This document shows positions 8,786-17,210 of a stretch of DNA of 64,000 nt, piece after piece; the stretch's first letter is position 1; every line of letters starts with the position of its first letter. The notes beneath the pieces are model-generated. The model did not search any database. It saw only the letters and a list, made by a program, of their open reading frames with translations, and was not told where the DNA came from. The stretch is from Nocardia vinacea NBRC 16497 (GTDB taxonomy: Bacteria > Actinomycetota > Actinomycetes > Mycobacteriales > Mycobacteriaceae). The stretch lies in assembly GCF_000308835.1 (NCBI RefSeq), contig NZ_BAGN01000172.1:25049-89048 (forward strand), in the 5' to 3' direction. The position numbers and the translations under genes are program-made.

Positions 8786-9415
8786 GTGGCGGCAGCTGTG
8801 GATGGTGCGCGGTCGGCGCGCGGGCAGCGGGGACGGCCGTCGACGGGGGTGCGGGAGTCGGTTGTGGTTGCGGCGCAGGAGATTTTGGTGGAGGCGGGGG
8901 TGGCACGGTTGTCCACGAAGGAGGTTGCGAAGCGGGCGGGGGTGGCCGAGTCGAGCATCTTCTATCACTTCGGGGATCGAATGGGGTTGTTGCAGGCGGT
9001 GATTCAGCGGCGTTTGCGGCCGGTGAAAGATGTGCTCGGGGAGGTTGCGGAGCAGGAGGAGCTACGGACGGGGCTGGTGGCACTTCTCGAGGCATTGGAG
9101 GAGTTCTTTTTGGATGCCATTCCGGTGATGGCCGCGGTGCAGTCGGATGTGGAGTTGCGCGCGAAGTTTGCCGAGCGCACTAGGGAATTGGATATCGGAC
9201 CGCATCGTGCGGTCGACGCTGTCGTCGCGCACCTGTCGATGCAGCACGCTGACCCGCGGATTCCCGACACAGTGGATCTGCGAGCCGCCGCATTGCTCCT
9301 GGTCGGTGCGGCGCACCAACGAGCGCTGCAGCGTCATCTGAGCCCGTCCGACGTGGTCGCGGCGCTGCCCACGACAGAATCCATTGTCGATACGGTTATG
9401 CCGATCCTCGGCTGA
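8786..9415 (+). CDS. TetR family regulator
   Basis: 209 aa. N-terminal helix-turn-helix is clear (LSTKEVAKRAGVAESSIFYHFGDR, residues about 45-70); the C-terminal half is the helical ligand-binding domain. GTG at 8786 is preceded by GGAGG with 5 nt spacing. It probably represses itself and the divergent Ddn-like gene via the palindrome at 8712-8727. Confidence 0.85.
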   Translation: MAAAVDGARSARGQRGRPSTGVRESVVVAAQEILVEAGVARLSTKEVAKRAGVAESSIFYHFGDRMGLLQAVIQRRLRPVKDVLGEVAEQEELRTGLVALLEALEEFFLDAIPVMAAVQSDVELRAKFAERTRELDIGPHRAVDAVVAHLSMQHADPRIPDTVDLRAAALLLVGAAHQRALQRHLSPSDVVAALPTTESIVDTVMPILG

Positions 9416-9472
9416 GACCGACGCGCAACCGGGTTTCCGCACACACGCCGTGTCGGCACGGAGCCCGTGCGG

Positions 9473-10876
9473 TCAGGCGGGAAGGAGGCGCGCGATTACC
9501 TCGGCCAACTGCTTGACGTTGCGGCATTCGTGCATCGTGATGTGCTCGGCGTACACATGAGCGGCGGAGTCGCCGGTGGACCAGGAGCGAGCCGGTTCGG
9601 GGTTGAGCCAGTAGGCGTGTTTGGCGCGGTCGGTCATTGCTTGCAAGGCAGGGAGATTCGGGTCGGTGCGGTTGGTGCGGGCGTCGCCGAGGATCAACAG
9701 CGAGGTGCGGGGGCCCAGGGCGTCCAGGTAGTTGTCGACGAAGCCTTGGAAGGCCTCGCCGTAGTTGCTGCTGCCGAAGCGGGCGACGTTGGAGTTGCGG
9801 ATTATTCGGGCGGCGGCGCCGGGGGCGGGAGGTTCACCCGGGGTGAAGAAGCCGGTGATCTCGTCGCAGGTGTCGATGAAGCCGAAGCTGCGGACCCTGC
9901 TGAATTGGTCTTGTAATGCCTGGACGAGTTGCAGGGTGAATTCGGCGAAACCCGTTACGGAGCCGGATAAGTCGGCGAGTACGACTAGGTCGGGGCGGCC
10001 GTGTTTGCGGGCGCGTAGGACCGGGTCGATCGGCACGCCGCCGGTGGCCATGGAGCGGCGCAGGGTTCGGCGCATATCGATCTGGCCGCGGACCGCTTTG
10101 CGGCGGCGGGCGGCGAGGCGGGTGGCTAGTTTGCGGGCCAAAGGGTTTACCAGGCGGCGCATTTCGGCGAGGTCCTGGGTGCGGGCGCCGAGGAAGTCGA
10201 CCTGGTCGGTACTGGATTCGACGCCACGGCGGGCGATGTATTCGGTGCCGCGGAGTTGGGCGGAGCGCAGGCGCGCCTCGGACTGGACGGCGGTGCGGAA
10301 TTCGCGGAGGCGGCGGTCGGCTTCGATGGTGCGGACGGCGGTGTCGAGATCGGCGCCCATGCGCTCGACGATGCGATCGATAAGTTCTTCTGGCCGTAGG
10401 GATTTCATGGTCAGATAGGAGGACCAGCCCGCACCCGATGCGGTGGTGACCGGGCGCGAGGACTCTCCGGTGCCGACTCCCCCGTAGCCGCCCAGCGCGG
10501 TGAGGGCCTGCCGGGCGAGTTCGGTGACGGCGGTGCGGTCGTCCCGGGCGAGTGCGTCCACCAGGCGGTCGCGCAGATCGTCGACGGATTCGGAAGCCGA
10601 CGGGGTTGCCGGTTGCTCGGCGGTGAGGAAGTAGAGATCGAAGAGCTGGTCGAACACGGCGCGCTGGCCGTTGCGGCGCAGTAGGCAGGCGGCCATGCCG
10701 GAGCGCAGGCGGTTGCGGTCGGATAGGCCGAGCGCGAGCATTGCCTCGGCGGCGTCGATGGTTTCGCTCGGGCCGGCCGAGATTCCGTGGTCGCGCAACA
10801 ATCCGACGAACTCGACAAGGCGATCGGTCATTGTGTCCGAGGGTGGCTCGGAGCCGTACCGTCCGAGTGATGTCAC
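9473..10876 (-). CDS. CoxE-like von Willebrand factor A protein
   Basis: 467 aa. The C-terminal VWA domain has the MIDAS motif DLSGSV in LVVLADLSGSVTGFAEF and further GDART. Such proteins work as metal-dependent adaptors for MoxR-type AAA+ ATPases in maturation or chaperone tasks. A MoxR gene lies just upstream. GTG at 10876 has a purine-rich GGGGGAGGGGG element upstream; ATG at 10831 is an alternative start that matches the usual family N-terminus MTDRLVEFV. Confidence 0.85.
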   Translation of the reverse strand: MTSLGRYGSEPPSDTMTDRLVEFVGLLRDHGISAGPSETIDAAEAMLALGLSDRNRLRSGMAACLLRRNGQRAVFDQLFDLYFLTAEQPATPSASESVDDLRDRLVDALARDDRTAVTELARQALTALGGYGGVGTGESSRPVTTASGAGWSSYLTMKSLRPEELIDRIVERMGADLDTAVRTIEADRRLREFRTAVQSEARLRSAQLRGTEYIARRGVESSTDQVDFLGARTQDLAEMRRLVNPLARKLATRLAARRRKAVRGQIDMRRTLRRSMATGGVPIDPVLRARKHGRPDLVVLADLSGSVTGFAEFTLQLVQALQDQFSRVRSFGFIDTCDEITGFFTPGEPPAPGAAARIIRNSNVARFGSSNYGEAFQGFVDNYLDALGPRTSLLILGDARTNRTDPNLPALQAMTDRAKHAYWLNPEPARSWSTGDSAAHVYAEHITMHECRNVKQLAEVIARLLPA

Positions 10877-11202
10877 CGCTCGTCCCCCTCCCCCGACAGC
10901 CACGATCCTTCGAGGGCGCCCGCAACAGATCCCGAGAAGGAATGTGTCAGTTGACATACCGCTGAACCGGATGCCCGCACTTCCCGGGGCTTATTCGGTG
11001 CACCCGCCAGCCCCCGATCGTCGGCCCCACATCGAACCGCCTCGACCACCAGCCGAACCCGGGTTCGGCACCCGTCGAAGCCGCTCACAACAGATCCCGA
11101 GTAGCGGTGCGGCGATCGGTGGGCGGCGTAAACTCCTCGGTGCCTCCGATATCCGTCTGCATGGCGCGGGTGTGCGGGCCGGATCGGGACAGGGGCGATC
11201 AT
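10873..11202 (-). CDS. Possible small arginine-rich protein between MoxR and CoxE-like genes
   Basis: 109-codon frame that overlaps the moxR stop by 4 nt (ATGA) and the VWA start by 4 nt (GTGA). These exact couplings argue for translation. The composition (arginine, glycine, valine, serine) is not typical of a folded protein, and it contains a repeated TCGGGATCTGTTG element. No domain recognised. It may only be a spacer with an accidental open frame. Confidence 0.35.
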   Translation of the reverse strand: MIAPVPIRPAHPRHADGYRRHRGVYAAHRSPHRYSGSVVSGFDGCRTRVRLVVEAVRCGADDRGLAGAPNKPREVRASGSAVCQLTHSFSGSVAGALEGSWLSGEGDER

Positions 11203-12089
11203 GATGGGCTGCGTTCGTCGGAGTCGGCCGCGGGGAGTTCGAGGCGATCGATGGCTATGCGATGGTCGGATTGGTTTTTGAGGAGTACGCCGAGGGTGGA
11301 TCGGACGACGGTGCCCGTGAGGTTTCGGGCGCCAAGGGCTACGAGAGTCCTTGCCCAGTCGACGGTTTCGGCGATCGAGGGAGGTTTGCGGAGGGAGAGT
11401 TCGCGGAGGGCGGCGACGGTTCGTACTACCGGCTCACCCAGGGTTTCGTCGAGCTCGGGGACCTTCATGCGGACGATCGCGCGCTCCAACTCCGCTGTCG
11501 GATAGTCGATGTGAAGGTAGAGGCAGCGGCGCTTCAGCGCTTCGGAGAGGTCGCGGTTGGCGTTCGAGGTGACGATGACGAACGGCTTGCGGACGGCGGT
11601 CACGGTGCCGAGTTCGGGGATGCTGACCTGGTAGTCGCCGAGGACCTCTAGGAGCAGTCCTTCGAGTTCGATATCGGCCTTGTCGAGTTCGTCGATGAGC
11701 AGCACGGTCGGATGCGGATTCCGGATAGCGGCCAGGAGCGGGCGTTGCAGTAGGAATTCTTCGGTGAAGACGTGGTCGCGGGTGCTGTCCCAGCTCTCGT
11801 TGTCTGTGGCGGTGATGCGCAGCAGTTGCTTGGCGTGATTCCACTCGTAGAGCGCGCGGGCCTCGTCGATGCCCTCGTAGCACTGCAGGCGCACGAGGTC
11901 GGAAGTGGTGGCGGTGGCGATCGCCTTGGCCAGTTCGGTCTTGCCGACCCCCGCAGGCCCCTCGATCAGCAGGGGCTTGCCCAGGTGACCGGCGAGGAAC
12001 ACCGCAGTGGCGATATCGGTGGAAGGCAGGTATCCGGCGTCGGTGAGCCGCCGCGTCACCTCGTCGACCGAGCCAAAGAACTTACTCAT
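11199..12089 (-). CDS. MoxR family AAA+ ATPase
   Basis: 296 aa. Walker A EGPAGVGKTELAKA near residues 45-58, Walker B LLIDELDKAD, sensor-1 VTSNANRDL. MoxR proteins act with VWA partners as chaperones for metal cofactor insertion or complex assembly; the partner here is the CoxE-like protein downstream. ATG at 12089 (MSKFFGSVDEV) is chosen because upstream codons look non-coding; a strong ribosome binding site is not seen. Confidence 0.87.
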   Translation of the reverse strand: MSKFFGSVDEVTRRLTDAGYLPSTDIATAVFLAGHLGKPLLIEGPAGVGKTELAKAIATATTSDLVRLQCYEGIDEARALYEWNHAKQLLRITATDNESWDSTRDHVFTEEFLLQRPLLAAIRNPHPTVLLIDELDKADIELEGLLLEVLGDYQVSIPELGTVTAVRKPFVIVTSNANRDLSEALKRRCLYLHIDYPTAELERAIVRMKVPELDETLGEPVVRTVAALRELSLRKPPSIAETVDWARTLVALGARNLTGTVVRSTLGVLLKNQSDHRIAIDRLELPAADSDERSPS

Positions 12090-12328
12090 CGGTAACAGTC
12101 TAGAACCAGCGGATTTCCGCTCCATCCCTGAGGCCGACACCCACCGCCTGGGGGACTCGTCATACCAAAGGATGAATCTCCCTGAAATCGTGTTCGCACC
12201 ATTGCCATTCGACCGGGCGCGGCGGAGTGTGGACCTGCAAATCCGTTGCAACGCCGGGCTTCCCCTGCGTCCGGCGATGCAAGGATCGCGTCTTCGCGGA
12301 CGCTTGCCGCAGATAGAAAGGATCCAAG

Positions 12329-12631
12329 GTGTTCTCCAGAACGACTCCCCGCCGAACGCTGACCCGAGTGGTCATGGCCGGTGCACTCGCCGCAGTCCCG
12401 TTGACCGCGCTCGCCGTTCCCGCCTCGGCTGACCCGGTCACCGACGAACCCGGCGTGACCCAGGTTCGGCACCCGCACAATAGCGATTGGGATTGCGACC
12501 GCCCCGGCTTCTTCGACGACTGGAACCACCATCCCGGGCGCTGGGACGACTGCGATTTACCCGGCGGTTGGAACGACCCGTGGCGGTTCCCCCGCCACCT
12601 GTTCCCACGCGGCACATTCGGCAGCAGCTGA
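12329..12631 (+). CDS. Small secreted Trp/Asp/His-rich protein
   Basis: 100 aa. Signal peptide TRVVMAGALAAVPLTALAV with an Ala-X-Ala cleavage site (PASA). The mature part is rich in W, D, H, P and G and has two cysteines (DWDCDRPGF and WDDCDLPGG). GTG at 12329 has GAAAGGAT upstream. Exported, function unknown. It ends just before a strong bidirectional terminator. Confidence 0.65.
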   Translation: MFSRTTPRRTLTRVVMAGALAAVPLTALAVPASADPVTDEPGVTQVRHPHNSDWDCDRPGFFDDWNHHPGRWDDCDLPGGWNDPWRFPRHLFPRGTFGSS

Positions 12632-12635
12632 TCGC

Positions 12636-12668
12636 GAACGGCCCGGCACCACAGATGCCGGGCCGTTC
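12636..12668. terminator. Bidirectional terminator
   Basis: GAACGGCCCGGCA pairs perfectly with TGCCGGGCCGTTC over a 7-nt loop, exactly between the secreted-protein stop (plus) and the MerR stop (minus). Confidence 0.85.
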
Positions 12669-13037
12669 TCACAGTTCGGGTACCAGCCGCGATTCGGTCG
12701 CATCCCGCAGGCCGACCAGCAGTTGATGCTGCCGCGACAGTGCCGCCAGTTGCGCATCCAACTCGGACAGGCGAGCGCTCAGCGATCCGAGCGAAGCACC
12801 GCAGGGAATCAGGCCATGCTGGCCGTCCAGTGCGCAGGGCAACAGGTCCTCGATCATCTCGGTATTCAAACCGGCAGCGAGCAGTTCACGAATCCGGCCG
12901 ACCAGCGCAACATCGGATTCGGCATAGATCCGATAGCCGTTGGCATCCCGTCGCGGATGCAGTAGCCGCTGCTCCTCGTAGTAGCGCAGCAATCTGCGGC
13001 TGACGCCGGTTCGTCGCTCCAGTTCACCGATTCGCAT
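12669..13037 (-). CDS. MerR family regulator
   Basis: 122 aa. Canonical MerR N-terminus MRIGELERRTGVSRRLLRYY, wing YRIYAESD, and a C-terminal coiled coil (SARLSELDAQLAALSRQHQL). One cysteine pair (PCALDG, IPCGAS) sits before the coiled coil. Divergent from the alpha/beta hydrolase with a palindrome between the genes, so the hydrolase is the probable target. Confidence 0.87.
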   Translation of the reverse strand: MRIGELERRTGVSRRLLRYYEEQRLLHPRRDANGYRIYAESDVALVGRIRELLAAGLNTEMIEDLLPCALDGQHGLIPCGASLGSLSARLSELDAQLAALSRQHQLLVGLRDATESRLVPEL

Positions 13038-13064
13038 ATGTCGTGCAACACAAACGCTGGACTG

Positions 13065-13078
13065 TCACATCCATGTGA
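13065..13078. promoter_or_regulatory. Palindrome between MerR and hydrolase genes
   Basis: TCACAT and ATGTGA form perfect arms around CC, 19 nt before the hydrolase ATG and 28 nt from the MerR start. MerR regulators bind such dyads between stretched -35 and -10 elements. Confidence 0.55.
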
Positions 13079-13096
13079 TGGCGCAGAGTGCCCCGC

Positions 13097-13921
13097 ATGA
13101 CGAATATCGCACTGAAAACCGAGGTACACGGCTCCGGTCCCGGCGTCCTGCTCGCCCACGGTGCGGGTGGGAGCATCGCGGACAACTTCGGCTCACTGAT
13201 TCCGGTGCTTGCGACAAATCACACCGTGGTGGCTCCGGATTACCCGGCCGATGACACCGTGCTCGAACTCGACGCACTCGCGGATGCGCTCGTCGCCGAG
13301 GCGGTCGAGCGTGGCGTGGGCACCTTCACGATCGTCGGGTATTCCCTCGGTGCAGCCGTCGCGGTCCGCGCCGCCGTACGACACCCCGACCGCGTGCGCG
13401 CCTTGGTGCTCGCCGCCGGATTCGCCAAAGGCGACAATCGATTCCGTCTTGCCGCGCAGATCTGGGCGGATACTGTCGAACGCGGCGAGAGCGACGTCTT
13501 CGCGCGATTCATCCTGAACGTCGGGTACAGTGCACGGTTTTTGAATAGCCTGTCCCCCAACCAGATCGATGAACTCCGCACCCTGATCGCCGCCCATGAG
13601 CCCGGCGGAACCGTTCCCCAGGTCCGGCTCGCCAAGTCCGTCGACACCACCGACGACCTCCAGCACATCGCCGTCCCCACGCTCGTCGTCAATGCCACCG
13701 CCGATCTGCTGGTGGACCCGAACAATTCACGCGCACTTGCCGAGGGGATTTCCGGTGCGAAATACATCGAGATCGATGCCGGACACGTCCTGATGATCGA
13801 GCGCCCCGAAGAATGGATACGCACCATCTCCGACTATCTCTCCGACAACCCCGGATGTCGCAAACCCATTGCACGCCGCACAGAAGCTCTACCTTATGCG
13901 AAGCGGCAACTGGATATGTGA
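13097..13921 (+). CDS. Alpha/beta hydrolase
   Basis: 274 aa. Oxyanion region LLAHGAGGS, nucleophile elbow GYSLGAA, acid in NATADLLVDP, and histidine in DAGHVLMIERPE complete a plausible triad. No signal peptide, so cytoplasmic. ATG at 13097 is favoured; a GTG at 13088 is possible and neither has a strong ribosome binding site. The final 20 residues are basic and may be extended beyond the fold. Confidence 0.8.
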   Translation: MTNIALKTEVHGSGPGVLLAHGAGGSIADNFGSLIPVLATNHTVVAPDYPADDTVLELDALADALVAEAVERGVGTFTIVGYSLGAAVAVRAAVRHPDRVRALVLAAGFAKGDNRFRLAAQIWADTVERGESDVFARFILNVGYSARFLNSLSPNQIDELRTLIAAHEPGGTVPQVRLAKSVDTTDDLQHIAVPTLVVNATADLLVDPNNSRALAEGISGAKYIEIDAGHVLMIERPEEWIRTISDYLSDNPGCRKPIARRTEALPYAKRQLDM

Positions 13922-14072
13922 CGGCTCGGGCGCTGGTACTTCGGATCGATTCGGCGCGGGGATACCCCCTACTCCAGCCCCATTGCGGCTCATACTTTCG
14001 ACTGAAATAACCCTGAATCTGATTGTGGCAGGAGATTTTTCGGCGTGCGCACGCAAGAGTGGAAGAATGACA

Positions 14073-14498
14073 ATGACGCCTCGTCGGATGCTGGCCCAAG
14101 CGGCCGTGGCGGCCGCTCTGATCGCTGTTCCCCTGACCGCCTCGGCAATTCCGGCATGGGCCGCACCGGAAACCGGTTCGGCCGGATCGGGACAGACGGT
14201 TGACTGCGAAAGTGCCGAGCACCGGGACGAGTGCGAGCAGGCGTGGCGGGACGAGCAGGCCCGGCGAGACAGGGAGGCCCGCGACTGGGCGAACAACCTG
14301 AACAATCCGGCCAACCCCTTGAGCCCCTTGAACCCGAACAACCCGGCCAACCCGAATAGCCCGACCAACCCGCGGTACCAGTGGGAGCACAGCCTCAACA
14401 ACCCGGCCAACCCCATGAGTCCGCTCAACCCCGACAATCCGGCCAACCCGAACAGCCCACTGAACCCCAACAACCAGCACAGACCGAACAACAGCTAG
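14073..14498 (+). CDS. Secreted Asn/Pro-repeat protein
   Basis: 141 aa. Signal peptide (MLAQAAVAAALIAVPLTASA) ends near an Ala-X-Ala site. The mature protein starts with a short charged segment holding a cysteine pair (VDCES, DECEQ) and then degenerate repeats of NNPANPLSPLNP and NPNSPTNP to the end. ATG at 14073 is chosen because GGAAG lies 8 nt upstream; ATG at 14067 would be too close. Low-complexity exported protein of unknown role, perhaps wall-spanning. Confidence 0.65.
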   Translation: MTPRRMLAQAAVAAALIAVPLTASAIPAWAAPETGSAGSGQTVDCESAEHRDECEQAWRDEQARRDREARDWANNLNNPANPLSPLNPNNPANPNSPTNPRYQWEHSLNNPANPMSPLNPDNPANPNSPLNPNNQHRPNNS

Positions 14499-14506
14499 CC
14501 CGTGCC

Positions 14507-14541
14507 GCGGTGGTCCGGCCTCGGACAGTCCGGACCACCGC
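14507..14541. terminator. Terminator hairpin after the repeat protein
   Basis: GCGGTGGTCCGG pairs perfectly with CCGGACCACCGC across an 11-nt loop. A further CCGGACCACCGC copy follows at 14574, so the region can form alternative stems; it separates convergent genes. Confidence 0.75.
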
Positions 14542-14610
14542 ACTGTCACCAGGGCGATCCGGCCTCATCCAGGCCGGACCACCGCAACGCACCAGGCCCG
14601 CCACAACCTG

Positions 14611-15657
14611 TCACGGCATCGGCACCCGGAAATGGTTGGGTTCGGCATCCGCCGGCACGTCGGTCGCCTGCGTGAACCGCTCCACCTCGGCACGCAATTC
14701 GATGAGATGCCGCGCATGCGCATCGAGCGCCTGATCCTCCGCGGAAACCGGAACCCACTGGCGCACCGGCCGCGCCTTACCGTTCTCGTCGACCGCGACG
14801 ACAACCGCGAGACCGTGCGCGGCGAGCGCAGGTTCATCGGAGTGCGTATCCGTCGACGTCACATGCACGCTGACATGCATACTCCGCGGCCCGGTGTGAA
14901 TCAGCCGCGCACTCACCTCGACGATGTGCCCGATGACAATCGGCCGGTAGAACCGGATCCCGCCGAAGTACGACGTGATCACATGCTGCCCAACCCAATC
15001 GGCACCGCAGACATACGCGGCCTCATCGATCCACTGCATGGTGCGACCGCCGTGCACCTTGCCACCCCAGTTGATATCCGAAGGCGCGGCCAGGAATCGC
15101 AAAATCGACGTCGGCGCGGTACCCGCCGCTGTGTACTGCTGCGCGGCCATCGCCTCCTCGATCCGCTTCCGAACCGAAACCCGCGCCCGCGCCTGCCGAT
15201 GCCGCTCCAGTTCCAGAATCGATGTCGGATTCCATTGCGGCACTTCCACGGTCCGCCGGTTGTCGTCGATCGCGACGAAGATCGTCAGGCACTGCGCCGT
15301 CTGCACCGGCTTGCGTCGCGTGGGATCGGTCGAATAGACGCTGACGAGAATATGCATGCTGGTACGCCCGGTGTGCACGAGATTCGCATGCAGTTCGACC
15401 AATTCACCGACCGCGATCGGACGGTCCAGGTGAATATTGCCGACGTAGGCGGTAACGCAGTAGCAACCGCTCCACTGAGCCGCCGCCGCATAGGCGACCT
15501 TGTCGATCCATTCGAGTAGCTTGCCGCCGTCGACCGAACCGGCGATGCCCGCATCGGCCGGTTTGACGAGAAAGCGGTGGATGGCCTCGGCACGTCGACC
15601 GGCCGATGCCGGGCTCGGTACGGAAGCGGGGACAAGTGTGGTGGATGAGATGCTCAC
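14611..15657 (-). CDS. Acyl-CoA thioesterase with two HotDog domains
   Basis: 348 aa, two tandem HotDog ACOT domains. Each has the helix pattern GGKLLEWIDKVAYA / GGRTMQWIDEAAYV and the strand pattern HTGRTSMHILVSVYS / HTGPRSMHVSVHVTS. Family members hydrolyse acyl-CoA thioesters in the cytoplasm. It lies next to alkB, which would fit fatty-acyl or alkane metabolism, although no shared transcript is proven. Confidence 0.82.
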   Translation of the reverse strand: MSISSTTLVPASVPSPASAGRRAEAIHRFLVKPADAGIAGSVDGGKLLEWIDKVAYAAAAQWSGCYCVTAYVGNIHLDRPIAVGELVELHANLVHTGRTSMHILVSVYSTDPTRRKPVQTAQCLTIFVAIDDNRRTVEVPQWNPTSILELERHRQARARVSVRKRIEEAMAAQQYTAAGTAPTSILRFLAAPSDINWGGKVHGGRTMQWIDEAAYVCGADWVGQHVITSYFGGIRFYRPIVIGHIVEVSARLIHTGPRSMHVSVHVTSTDTHSDEPALAAHGLAVVVAVDENGKARPVRQWVPVSAEDQALDAHARHLIELRAEVERFTQATDVPADAEPNHFRVPMP

Positions 15658-15727
15658 GACTCGCGATCTGTTCGGCAGACAATGGTTCCGACTGCGTTGT
15701 CCCCGAAGACGATAGGCAACCGCGCCG

Positions 15728-16921
15728 CTACGGGCGAGTAGCCGGCTCCGCTGATGCGGCGGTCAGTGAACTGCGCCGCAAACGAGAGTAGATGCGGTGC
15801 CGTCTGGTTCGCGGTTTGATGTTGACGAGGTTGATATCACCGCCGTAGTGGGCCAGGACACGACGGTCCATGACCGCGCGCCAGATCGGCGGGATGATCG
15901 CCAACAGGATCATGGTTGCGTAGCCAGCAGGTAGCTGCGGCGCCTGCTCCGAGCTGCGCAGGGTCTGGTAGCGGCGGCCCGGGTTCGCGTGGTGGTCGCT
16001 GTGGCGTTGTAGATGGAACAGGAATAGGTTCGTGACCAGATGGTCACTGTTCCAGCTATCACGCGGGGAGCAACGCACGTAGTTGCCATTGCGACCGCGC
16101 GCGCGAAGCAGTCCGTAGTGCTCGACATAGTTCACCGTCTCGAGCAGCCACGCGCCGATCAGCGCCTGCAATGCCAGAAATGGGATCACCACAGGCCCGA
16201 AGAGAAGGATCAGCGTGCCGAACAGCGCGGCACTCATCGACCATGCCTGCAGCAGATGATTGTCCCGGCTGAACCAGCGCTTGCCCTTGCGGGACAGGCG
16301 TTCACGCTCCAAAACGAGGGCCGAGCGGAAGCCGCCGAACATACTGCGCGGCAGGAACTCCCACAGTGATTCGCCGAAGCGGGCACTGGCCGGATCTTCC
16401 GGCGTCGCGACGCGCACGTGATGGCCGCGGTTGTGCTCGACGTAGAAATGCCCATATCCCGATTGCGCCAGTGCGATTTTCGCCAGCCAGCGCTCGAGAT
16501 GCTCGACTCGATGGCCGAGTTCGTGGGCTGCGTTGATTCCGATGCCCGACGCGAACCCGAGCGTCACGGCCAAACCCAGTTTGTCGGAGATGCTCAGCGC
16601 GGATCTGGACCAGAGGTATCCCGCAATCAACAGGCCGATCAGCTGCAGCGGCAGGAAAAGGTAAGTGCACCACCGGTAGTAGCGATCGTTGGACAAGGCC
16701 TCGTAGTCCTCGTCGCGCGGATTGCTCCCGTCACTCCCTATCGCGCAGTCCAGCAGCGGGATCACCACGAGCACGATGATCGGACCGATCCACCAGAATA
16801 TTTCCAGGCCCGTACGGGCCACCAGTTGTGAAGGAAATACCGCGCAAATCGGAGCGATCAACCCCAGTATCCACAGATACCGCTTGGGGTCACGTCTCTC
16901 CGTGTTCTCGAAGATCGACAT
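15728..16921 (-). CDS. alkB: Alkane 1-monooxygenase
   Basis: 397 aa integral membrane di-iron hydroxylase of medium-chain alkanes. The histidine clusters are present: HELGHRVEH, HNRGHH, NYVEHYG and LQRHSDHH. Several hydrophobic spans occupy the first 120 residues and the centre. ATG at 16921 (MSIFENTERRD) matches the family length. No rubredoxin or rubredoxin reductase gene follows, unlike many actinobacterial alkB loci, so electron transfer must come from elsewhere. Confidence 0.92.
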   Translation of the reverse strand: MSIFENTERRDPKRYLWILGLIAPICAVFPSQLVARTGLEIFWWIGPIIVLVVIPLLDCAIGSDGSNPRDEDYEALSNDRYYRWCTYLFLPLQLIGLLIAGYLWSRSALSISDKLGLAVTLGFASGIGINAAHELGHRVEHLERWLAKIALAQSGYGHFYVEHNRGHHVRVATPEDPASARFGESLWEFLPRSMFGGFRSALVLERERLSRKGKRWFSRDNHLLQAWSMSAALFGTLILLFGPVVIPFLALQALIGAWLLETVNYVEHYGLLRARGRNGNYVRCSPRDSWNSDHLVTNLFLFHLQRHSDHHANPGRRYQTLRSSEQAPQLPAGYATMILLAIIPPIWRAVMDRRVLAHYGGDINLVNIKPRTRRHRIYSRLRRSSLTAASAEPATRP

Positions 16922-17210
16922 ATGCGCCTCGGGCCTCCAACAGAACAACACCGATAGAGCGTGCGGTCGCCGAAATCCTTTGCGGTAGAACTGTCGCTCC
17001 AGAATAGCTGTGTCTGTGCCAACTGCTGGCGAACTGTCGAAATCGCTTTCTGACCTGGCGGTTTCAGTCGGGGGTGCATCGTCGCCGTGCCCGTGCCCGT
17101 GCGTACTGCGGTCGGAGACCGAACACGGTAGGCCATAAGCATGCCCGGCGGCGGATTTCGGTCCGGGAACCGACCCGCCGCCGGGCATTTGTGTACCGAA
17201 AATCATAGTG
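16922..17210. other. Intergenic region upstream of alkB
   Basis: About 290 bp with the alkB promoter and the lipase terminator. No coding frame with supporting signals was found. Confidence 0.5.
17141..17188. terminator. Terminator downstream of the lipase
   Basis: ATGCCCGGCGGCGG pairs perfectly with CCGCCGCCGGGCAT over a 20-nt loop, 23 nt past the lipase stop on the minus strand. Confidence 0.7.

Noticed and set aside
14574..14585. Second CCGGACCACCGC copy as an insertion-sequence end
   Set aside because: It is a third copy of the terminator arm with no transposase or target duplication nearby.
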